This document shows, piece after piece, positions 54,701 to 61,304 of a DNA stretch of 64,000 nt (position 1 is its first letter; each line of letters starts with the position of its first letter). The translations under genes were made by a program, and so were the position numbers. The DNA is from CALSPH01 sp041690035 (GTDB lineage Bacteria; Bacteroidota; Bacteroidia; NS11-12g; UBA955). Under the pieces are notes generated by a model. That model had not been told where the DNA came from. It saw only the letters and a program-made list of their open reading frames with translations, and did not search any database. Location of the stretch: contig JBDNFC010000020.1 of NCBI GenBank assembly GCA_041690035.1, positions 1-64,000 on the forward strand. The letters are read 5' to 3'.

Positions 54701-57315
54701 GTTACTGAAGCAATAAAAATACTTGCAGCATTTTGTGTAACCGCAGTATTGCCATTTGCAAGATTCCAATAAAAAGTCATCAATGCTATATTTCCGGTAT
54801 CGTTAGGCTTTGATATATTGGTAAAACTAAGGTTAAGTGGGCCGCATCCATCATATTTTGCGCTACCAAAATCTATGCTTGGCTTAGGATAAACCTGTAC
54901 TTGATTTTGTGTGCTATCCTTGCATCCAGCCCAATTAGATGCAATTAACTTTATATTATAAAAGGTGTCTTTGGTTTTAGAAGCTGCAAAATCAGCACTG
55001 CTATTGAATGTATTGCTGGTATTATTGTTATTAATTTTCCATTGATACGATTGGCTGTTTTTACATAAATTAATCGTGTTTATATTTAACAATCCACATC
55101 CTGCTGTATCTGATAAAGAGAATGCTGCTAGTGGTTTGCTGCTAGTCAAAATGGTTTTACTAATACTATCTGCTCCACATAAACCTGTATTTTCTACAAC
55201 AAGTTTTAATACTTTTATAGTAGAGTCATTTAAAATTGTGTAAGCGTTAAAAAGATTATTTGTACTAACAAGACTGTCATTTATATACCATTTATAGTCT
55301 GTGGTATTGATGCTGCTATCTGTGATGGTAAAAACACTGGGAGCGCAAGCAAATAATTTATCGGTGCCAAAATTTGCAAAAGCACCCGGCTTTACATTCA
55401 ATATCAAGGTATCTATACTTATACAACCGCCATCTTTACCAGTGGTGGTTATGATAATGGTTTTAAAACCACTATTTACAAAAACGTGTTTATATATTCC
55501 AAAAGTCGTATAATTATTACTCTTGCCATTGCCCCAATTTACATTATATGAACTTGCAATATCGCTGTTTATTGATAATAAAAAGGTGTCAAAAGTGCAC
55601 ACTGTGCTATCTGCTAACAGTATATTTTTTGGAAAACCAAAAGCATTGAATGTGTCCACGGCAGTATCTGCTCCGCAAGTATTGTTTACAATTAAAGATA
55701 CTCCATATTTTCCAGCAATAGAGTAGCTTTTTAAAAGGGGAGCTTTTAAACTAGAAGATGTGCCATCACCAAAAGACCATGCAAATGTAGTGCTATCTGA
55801 GAATGTGGTAGAAAGTTGAAAAAAACTCTGATTGTAGCTAACGCAACCCTCTCCCCTTAACTTGAATTTTGCAATTGGTTTAACAAAAACTTTAATTAAT
55901 TTAGATGTATCTCTGCTACCACATGCATTAGAAACAGACAATTTTAGTATGTAATCACCTCCTTTTGTGTAACTGTGACTATAGGTAGAGTCTGTGCTTG
56001 TGGTTCCGTCTCCAAAACTCCACATCCGGGTTATGCCTCTGCCTATTGAAATATCTGCCACAGATGTAGCCACCGGCTGGCAGCCCATGGTATCTTTTAC
56101 AATAAAATTAGGCTTTGGAAAATAAAGTATGGAAAATGTTTTATAGATGGTATCATTTCCACAAGTATTTTTTGCAATTAGCATCACAGTATGTTGCCCA
56201 TCTGTGCTATAAATATGTTTTTGCGAAGCCTTAGATTTTATCCAGCCAGTATTAGTTCCATCACCAAAATCCCAATAATATTCTTTGGGGTCTGGGGTGA
56301 TGCAATATAAATCTGCTGTGCTGTTAATAAATTCAAAAGGTTTTTTAGGATCACAATTCGATGTGTCCACAGAAATATCTGCTTTATCTTTTTCTGAAAC
56401 GTCAATTGGATTCCAAGTGGTTTGAGAAGATCCGCATTCATTTTTTGTGATAAGTGTAACAATTCCATTGCATAAAGCTTTAGTATAAACATGCTGAACA
56501 CTGTCAGCTCTGCTCAAAGCATCATATTCTAACCCTTCACCATCACCAAATAGCCATGTAATTGTAGTTTGTGCGGTAAGGTTATAAGAAGTGCTTTTAA
56601 ACTGTATCTTGTGCGGTGCACAGCCTCTGTTACTGCCTGCCGATGGCCCAAGTATACCAGCGGTAGGCTGACGCTGATTAATCACTTTTCCATACAATGT
56701 ATCGGTGCAACTAGTAGAACTATTATAAAGAACTACTTTATACTCAAAAATACCTGTGCTTACATACCAATGATTTAAACTGTCACCAACTTTCATTTTT
56801 GTAATACCCGTATCACTTTGTCCATCTCCCCAAAAAACACTAAAATTTCTTAGGGTATCATTGCTTTTTATGTTTATTAGAAATGAATCAGAATCTGTTC
56901 TAAACTGTATACAATTTAACCATGCAGGTGTGTGCGAAGTACTTCCATTTTGATCAAGCAAATAGGGGGCAAGTGTAGTAACAGTGATACTGCTTGAAAA
57001 AGAATCTCTGCAACCCGAGCTGTCTATTGCTATTAATTCTAGCGGTGTTGATCCTGTATTTTTGATTAAAAGCGTTTGAGGAGCAGCTAATCCATAAGTT
57101 GTATCTTGAATCTTGCCACCTATTTTCCACAAATACATTGTTTTTAAATTAGCCGCATTGCTTCCACTGCTTGTGTTAGTAATGCTCAATACTGCAGGCA
57201 CACCACAAGTATGATTATTAATATAGGTGTATGCTGGCGTTAAACCTATGCATGCCAACAGTTTTATGTTAATAATTGCAAGGAAAAATAGAATGATTAG
57301 TTTTAAATGTTTCAT
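51757..57315 (-). CDS. Giant PKD-repeat surface protein with T9SS type-B sorting domain (paralogue of 14839-20385)
   Basis: A 1852-aa protein: signal peptide (IILFFLAIINIKLLA), a long PKD-like array with repeated FGDG motifs and Cys pairs, and a type-B T9SS domain from about residue 1760 (IPTAFTPNRDNKNDDFRP, FRIFNRWGEKIFE, ending GDITLLK). The calcium-loop-like NGDGIND of the sister protein is NRDNKND here. Domain order, length (1852 against 1848) and the three DTGxIxIMxFxW units (about residues 820-1075) match the first giant, so the two arose by duplication of the whole gene. It is probably an adhesin or matrix protein. A promoter lies at 57358-57389; a DUF268 methyltransferase follows. Confidence 0.93.
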   Translation of the reverse strand: MKHLKLIILFFLAIINIKLLACIGLTPAYTYINNHTCGVPAVLSITNTSSGSNAANLKTMYLWKIGGKIQDTTYGLAAPQTLLIKNTGSTPLELIAIDSSGCRDSFSSSITVTTLAPYLLDQNGSTSHTPAWLNCIQFRTDSDSFLINIKSNDTLRNFSVFWGDGQSDTGITKMKVGDSLNHWYVSTGIFEYKVVLYNSSTSCTDTLYGKVINQRQPTAGILGPSAGSNRGCAPHKIQFKSTSYNLTAQTTITWLFGDGEGLEYDALSRADSVQHVYTKALCNGIVTLITKNECGSSQTTWNPIDVSEKDKADISVDTSNCDPKKPFEFINSTADLYCITPDPKEYYWDFGDGTNTGWIKSKASQKHIYSTDGQHTVMLIAKNTCGNDTIYKTFSILYFPKPNFIVKDTMGCQPVATSVADISIGRGITRMWSFGDGTTSTDSTYSHSYTKGGDYILKLSVSNACGSRDTSKLIKVFVKPIAKFKLRGEGCVSYNQSFFQLSTTFSDSTTFAWSFGDGTSSSLKAPLLKSYSIAGKYGVSLIVNNTCGADTAVDTFNAFGFPKNILLADSTVCTFDTFLLSINSDIASSYNVNWGNGKSNNYTTFGIYKHVFVNSGFKTIIITTTGKDGGCISIDTLILNVKPGAFANFGTDKLFACAPSVFTITDSSINTTDYKWYINDSLVSTNNLFNAYTILNDSTIKVLKLVVENTGLCGADSISKTILTSSKPLAAFSLSDTAGCGLLNINTINLCKNSQSYQWKINNNNTSNTFNSSADFAASKTKDTFYNIKLIASNWAGCKDSTQNQVQVYPKPSIDFGSAKYDGCGPLNLSFTNISKPNDTGNIALMTFYWNLANGNTAVTQNAASIFIASVTKDSNYSVKLIGYSEHGCADSLSKIVSVYPKPKATFTSDKNNGCAPLMIKANNNSMPNDTGSINIMRFLWTANNKIDSNVHPSFTFPASLTKDSVFSIKLKAYSEHNCIDSTMSQITVFPNPKADFITNVSQGCTPLSITTTNNSLPYDTGSIAIMTFNWHLGNGNKSNLTSPSTSYISNGLSDSNYQIKLVAFSEHGCKDSISKLVKVFPSSKANFVADKESGCGPLNIVFSEKSINGNSFQWDFGTGFKTLSATTTKTFQPILLFDTFYQVYFTSTTVNNCLGDTVSKIIKVQGIPKASFVLAKDTSCGAQVSLIYNTSLAAYKYQWRLGDSTTSTLINPTHIFGTDPLTGGSKTHKIQLVARSIFGCTDTAAGSITVMPFPKAIVGFDKKSGCGDLAIQFANNSQFANAQNWSFGDGTVSNLPNPSKLFSNNTPINKQYVVSLEAISIAGCTSLDTTTVTVYPNPILSIRNSRLDICDDGIIEFVSNSKNTLNLSFRYNDGSALFSSNLQSTKDTFPLSTFGDTNFMVSIFGTSQFGCKDSIENVITLGPKLFVDFDQTPNSACVPAIAEFKNLSRNAINFIWDFGDNAGSGDINPNHIYQQAGNFSVKLTAFDKNGCRLSKKGANNFLAKETPVAEFVVNPGILKMPNAKATFSNLSIYNQASTFVWDFGDGNSSNLENPVHTYTDSGVYKVSLKADNFSCSNVIIKQVIVSPSLPIVDFDPEGAGGCAPLQVEFKEKTQFANKFAWIFGDGYSSSEANPSHVYENEGFYTVTLMAEGPGGVGRIVKTNIIEVKSSPKCFFYATPDSAHLPNARFDIKNKTVNASNYTWQVNDASNGQLLITSRLKEPSFVINQVGNYDVKLMAENQNNCFDTLVKPLLLIVLEEGKLFIPTAFTPNRDNKNDDFRPVTLGVSSANYTFRIFNRWGEKIFETSDLNGSWDGNVKGSPVAENVFIWTISGQFINGDFFERKGDITLLK

Positions 57316-57357
57316 AATAATTGACTTTTTGTTAAATTTTATAAATTAATAACCGCA

Positions 57358-57389
57358 CAAAGATAAAAACAAATAATTGAATAAAACAA
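57358..57389 (-). promoter_or_regulatory. Promoter of the second giant PKD protein
   Basis: On the minus strand, TTG at 57389-57387, a 21-nt spacer, and TATCTTTG at 57365-57358, giving a leader of about 36 nt. An AT-rich imperfect inverted repeat (ATAAAACAAA near 57381 with TTTGTTTTAT near 57463) lies just upstream. Confidence 0.6.
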
Positions 57390-57484
57390 ACAAATAGTTA
57401 AAATAAATAGAAATATTGTTTAAAAACTATATTTATTTAATCAACAGATTGAAAGTTTTATTTGTTTTATTTATTTATTTTATT

Positions 57485-57802
57485 CATAGTTATTATTATA
57501 TATATTTAATCTGCTGCAAAATTAAACCCTCACAAAATATTAATTCTTACAGAATTAAATAAATGTATATCGTAATTAAAGTGAATTTATCCCAAATTAT
57601 GCATCGGAGACTTGTTTTTATCCAAAAACTTCGTACTGTGCAAGTATTTCTGCTATTTTGTTCTTGTCGATATTATAAAAAATATAATTTACCAACTCAA
57701 AGCGACTAAAAAGGTGAACCATTAAATAGGGGTTAAACTCAACTAAGACAAATAGTTTGATTTTAAAAAAAACACCTGTTTAATAAGGAGGGTTAAATAA
57801 TG
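57485..57802. repeat. About 315-bp dispersed repeat, copy B
   Basis: The partner of 34370-34680 in the same orientation. Both ends coincide with start-codon-like triplets as in copy A: CAT at 57485 on the minus strand and ATG at 57800-57802 on the plus strand after AAGGAGG. Neither leads into a long frame here. On the minus strand 57722-57618 is an open 34-codon frame (MVHLFSRFELVNYIFYNIDK, then NKIAEILAQYEVFG) whose counterpart in copy A is broken. The repeat ends 75 bases from the IS30 remnant. Confidence 0.75.
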
Positions 57803-57876
57803 TATAAATTTGATGTTTAATAAGGTTGTTGATGCAAGTTAATTACCTGTATATTCAAATTTTGGGGTTAGGTACA

Positions 57877-58574
57877 TTCAACTAATTAATGCAACCTTTG
57901 ATGCAAAAACAGTTCATTTGGAGTGCAAAAACCTAATTTTTACTTTATTAACTATTAAAATACCTCTTGTTTCAATGCTTGTTTTATTAGGTATTTGTCC
58001 TCGTTTATCTGTTTTACCATACCTTTTTTTGTACTTTTTGCTGCTATTTCTAAGATGTTCGTACAATTTGCCATTGCTTTGTTTATCTTTCCAAATGTAT
58101 TTGTAAATGGTTTCATGGCTTACCATTGGCAAAAGATCCTTCCTGCATCTACCCACTATTTGTTCAGGCCTCCATTTTTTTAATAGTTTTTCATTGCCAA
58201 TTGTCTTCATTTGTGGGCTAAATGTATGCCATTTAGGTTTTTCTTGTTTTCTTATATGAGCAAATTCTTGAGCGAATACAGGATGGTATTTACCTTTATC
58301 CATATTGCGTTTTAACTCCCTGCCAATAGTGCTTTTGTGCAGGTTTAATGATTCAGAAATGTAAATATTGCTCTTACCTGCTTTTTTAAGTGCGGCTATT
58401 TAATATCTTTACGCGAGGTTTATATGTTTATTCATTTTTTGTAACGTTGGAGAACGATGGTAAAAGTATGAAACAAAATCAACCTGTAAAAGGAGGGTGA
58501 GAATTATTTATTCTCTTCCTGTTTTAATTAGTGTCTCTTTTTTACTATCGTTACGGTTGCATTAACTGGTTGAA
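57877..58574 (-). mobile_element. IS30-family insertion sequence remnant with terminal inverted repeats
   Basis: TTCAACTAATTAATGCAAC at 57877-57895 and GTTGCATTAACTGGTTGAA at 58556-58574 are inverted copies with two mismatches over 19 bp, and they bracket the IS30 transposase remnant. The bounded segment is 698 bp against about 1.1 kb for intact IS30 elements, so part of the catalytic region has been deleted. Confidence 0.6.
57914..58411 (-). pseudogene. IS30-family transposase remnant
   Basis: From about 58411 the minus strand reads RY-stop-IAALKKAGKSN, IYISESLNLHKSTIGRELKR, which is the IS30 helix-turn-helix with in-frame TAA codons at 58411-58409 and 58402-58400 where the family usually has Gln. 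From ATG 58303 the frame stays open for 129 codons (KKWRPEQIVGRCR, VSHETIYKYIWKDKQSNGKL, GQIPNKTSIETR), then ends abnormally at 57914 before the DDE catalytic domain. It is inactive. Confidence 0.8.
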
Positions 58575-58790
58575 CCTAATAAACTTCAAATAGATTTGAA
58601 AAGGCATTTTGAAAAAATTAATACTGAAAATTAAAATATTAATATTAAAACTCTTTTTATTTTTAAATCTCCCTAATAATAAGCGAAAAAAAAAGTTTCA
58701 AAAAAAAATTAGCTTAAAACCCAAGAATTGCTTTATATTTATTTATTATAATTAAAATTTTTACAAATAAATATCTTACTTTGCAACACC
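58412..58790. other. Gene-free stretch holding the right end of the IS30 remnant
   Basis: AT-rich. It contains the right terminal repeat at 58556-58574 and nothing else that could be supported. A weak -7-like sequence (TTACTTTG, 58777-58784) lies just before the gene at 58791. Confidence 0.4.
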
Positions 58791-60254
58791 ATGCAAAGTA
58801 TAAAAATCATTGGCATTCTATTTTATTTTACATTGAGCCAAATATGCTTTTCCCAAACGTTAATATGGGCAAGCTTTGATAAATTTTCAGGCTCTAATGC
58901 TCATTGCAGCGCAATTGGAGAGAATAATGATGGGGTTTTTATTCTTCGCTACAAAGATAAAAATCTGCGCAAAAACACATATATAGACTATTATGACCAT
59001 AATTTACGGTTGATAAATACGATATCTATTGCCGAAAGGAAAAAGTCTGTTGAAAAAATATTATTACTAGGTCAACGCCTTTTTGTGGTTTACAGCGATT
59101 ATAGCTCCTTTGCAAATCAACTTTATTATACAGAAATTGAATATCAAAAAAAGGAGCTTGGCAAAATTGAATTTAAACCATTTGTTGCGTTAGAAGAGCC
59201 AAAATCTAAGCGAATAGATTTTGATATTATTTATGACAACTTAAAAAATATTGCTGCAATAAATTTCCTATCAGAAACAGATAATCGAGAGGCACAAATG
59301 GTCTGGAAAACCTTTAACACTGATTTTGATGCAGATAAATCAATCGTTTATAATTTTGAAACAGAGCTAAGAAATATAACCATTCTTGACAAGAGATTAG
59401 ATGAATATGGCAATATATATGTAGCATATAAAAAAGCCATCATAAAAAATATTTTTTCTAAAGATGATTCGAAAATTTATCTTTTAACTTACAACATTAA
59501 AAGTAAAAAATGGAAGAACAAACTGCTTAACCAAGATGAATTTAATATTAACAGTATTATTATTCAAGAAGACAACACCAATAAAATAATGCATGTTGCT
59601 TATTTTTATAGTTTTAAAATTATCAATGGCAATTATGGTCTTGGGCAAATATCAATAAATACAAAATCTCAAGAAATACTGTCAGAGCATAAAGAAAAAA
59701 TTAGCGAAGAGTTTTCAAGAGGCATTACAGGCGAAAAAAGTGGAAAAGAGTCAGAACTTACCTCCTTTATTATACAAAAACTTGTGCCCACAAAAGACTC
59801 TGGCTGCTTAATAATTGCAGAGCGTTTTTTTGTTACAAATCAATCAGAAACCATTTATCAAAATGGATTGCCCATGACAGCTAGCAGAAATGTTTACAAC
59901 TTTGAAGAAGTAATTGTGCTAAGCAGAGATAAAAATGGCCTAAGCAGATGGAATAAAACATTGCTCAAAAGACAAAATAGCATAAATGATGGAGGCTATT
60001 TTAGCTCTGCAGTAGTAATACCGACTCCAGATAAAATACATATAATCTACAATGAAAAATTATTAAACAATGGCGATGTGGTGCAATGGAGCATAGACCG
60101 TGATGGAAATTTTCAACAAAAAAACCTATTTAGATATGATATGGCAGTATACATGATTATACCTTCAGAAAGTAGAGCTATTGGATATAATAGGGCAGCA
60201 ATACCCCTATATTTGAGCGGAGGAAACAGGGCATTGTTAAAAATAATTTATTAA
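58791..60254 (+). CDS. Exported protein of unknown function
   Basis: A 487-aa protein with signal peptide (MQSIKIIGILFYFTLSQICFSQ). The body is beta-rich with repeated strand-turn units (GVFILRYKDKNLRKNTYIDY, QRLFVVYSDYSSFANQLYYT, EVIVLSRDKNGLSRWNKTLL), which suggests a beta-propeller-like fold. No sorting domain or lipobox is seen, so it is probably periplasmic or outer-membrane associated. The membrane-protein gene starts 2 bases after its stop (60256), so they are co-translated or co-regulated. The family was not recognised. Confidence 0.82.
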   Translation: MQSIKIIGILFYFTLSQICFSQTLIWASFDKFSGSNAHCSAIGENNDGVFILRYKDKNLRKNTYIDYYDHNLRLINTISIAERKKSVEKILLLGQRLFVVYSDYSSFANQLYYTEIEYQKKELGKIEFKPFVALEEPKSKRIDFDIIYDNLKNIAAINFLSETDNREAQMVWKTFNTDFDADKSIVYNFETELRNITILDKRLDEYGNIYVAYKKAIIKNIFSKDDSKIYLLTYNIKSKKWKNKLLNQDEFNINSIIIQEDNTNKIMHVAYFYSFKIINGNYGLGQISINTKSQEILSEHKEKISEEFSRGITGEKSGKESELTSFIIQKLVPTKDSGCLIIAERFFVTNQSETIYQNGLPMTASRNVYNFEEVIVLSRDKNGLSRWNKTLLKRQNSINDGGYFSSAVVIPTPDKIHIIYNEKLLNNGDVVQWSIDRDGNFQQKNLFRYDMAVYMIIPSESRAIGYNRAAIPLYLSGGNRALLKIIY

Positions 60255-60255
60255 A

Positions 60256-61224
60256 ATGCTGCACCATCTTCAAAATCTTTCCATAAAAGGATACATCATT
60301 ACTATAATAATTTATGCTGTTTTGCAGGTTGGGTATCTAATTAATATTAATTATACCTTTTTATGCGATATTGGCACTTTTAGACAATTATTTATTGAGT
60401 TAAATAAGTTAAACATATTAAGTGTAATATTGGGCATTAGTTTGCATATAATCGGTGGGTTTTACCTTCATTTTGTGGTTTTAAAAAACGAAATTATTTA
60501 TAAACCAACAGTATTGAGCTTGTTTTTTTATCTTGTTATTAGCAGTATAATTATTAATTTTAATCATATAAGTTCGTTTACCATAATTAATTTGTCATCC
60601 ATATTACTTATGTCACTCATAGTAAAAATGCATGAAAACCCTAATATCAATTATCTAGGTTTCAAAGCAGGATTTATTATTGGCATTGCTGCTGTAATGC
60701 ATATTGGATATGGCATTATCTTCTTTTTTCTACTTTTTGCTATGTCTAGGTATGCAAGGCTAACTCTATCCATGTTTTTTACCGCAGCAATCGGCTTACT
60801 TTTTCCATTTGTTTGCATATTAACAGTCAATTATATTTATCCAGATTTTATCCAATATATAAATTTGAATCAGTTTGATGTAAAAAATCAAAACTATCCA
60901 ATTTCTGAGGTTGTGGCCCTCAGCATATTTGGATTTGCAACCATTATTGGGGGCATTGTATGGCTCCAAAATTCTCCAAGAAATACAGTAAAGAACCGAA
61001 GAACTATTTATATTGTCATAACTTATTTTATCCTGATGACTTTGTATGCAGCTGTTTATATGTCATCCTGCCGTCAGGTTATTATTATTTTACAGATGCC
61101 ATCCGCCATAATTTTGGCTTATTATTTTAGTGCTGACAGAAAAATGCGCTATAGAAATATTTTACTTTATCTATTGTTGGGAGTAATCATATATTTTCAA
61201 TATCATCACTATTTTTATATTTAA
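60256..61224 (+). CDS. Multi-spanning membrane protein (DUF6427-like)
   Basis: A 322-aa protein with about nine hydrophobic helices (GYIITIIIYAVLQVGYL, ISLHIIGGFYLHFVVL, AGFIIGIAAVMHIGYGIIFF, FTAAIGLLFPFVCILTVNYI, SAIILAYYFSADRKM and others). The overall plan, with a helix-rich core and a KAGFIIGIAA segment, recalls the Bacteroidota family DUF6427, but this is a tentative match. It is the second gene of a pair with the exported protein upstream. It has no catalytic motif that could be recognised. Confidence 0.78.
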   Translation: MLHHLQNLSIKGYIITIIIYAVLQVGYLININYTFLCDIGTFRQLFIELNKLNILSVILGISLHIIGGFYLHFVVLKNEIIYKPTVLSLFFYLVISSIIINFNHISSFTIINLSSILLMSLIVKMHENPNINYLGFKAGFIIGIAAVMHIGYGIIFFFLLFAMSRYARLTLSMFFTAAIGLLFPFVCILTVNYIYPDFIQYINLNQFDVKNQNYPISEVVALSIFGFATIIGGIVWLQNSPRNTVKNRRTIYIVITYFILMTLYAAVYMSSCRQVIIILQMPSAIILAYYFSADRKMRYRNILLYLLLGVIIYFQYHHYFYI

Positions 61225-61245
61225 CATTCTTAAGCTAATGAATAC

Positions 61246-61274
61246 TTGGCTTGTTAAAAAAAATACTACATTTG
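61246..61274 (+). promoter_or_regulatory. Promoter of sucA
   Basis: TTG at 61246-61248, an 18-nt spacer, and TACATTTG at 61267-61274, a full match to the Bacteroidota consensus. It gives a leader of about 24 nt before the ATG at 61305. Confidence 0.7.
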
Positions 61275-61304
61275 TAACCATTATTTTTAATACACAAATA
61301 AACT

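Noticed and set aside
52177..56778. Frames of 60-90 codons on both strands inside the second giant gene
   Set aside because: Same reason as above: shadows of the repeat array.
23117..58411. Possible stop-codon reassignment, because three in-frame TAA codons (23117, 58402, 58411) sit where Gln or another residue is plausible
   Set aside because: Most genes here end with TAA and have normal lengths with that stop. Two of the cases are in a dead transposase, so ordinary nonsense mutations explain them.
57877..58574. Shared GCAACCTTT at the IS30 left end as a third ECF promoter
   Set aside because: The bases belong to the terminal repeat of the element and are not followed by GTCAAA at the right spacing or by a gene.
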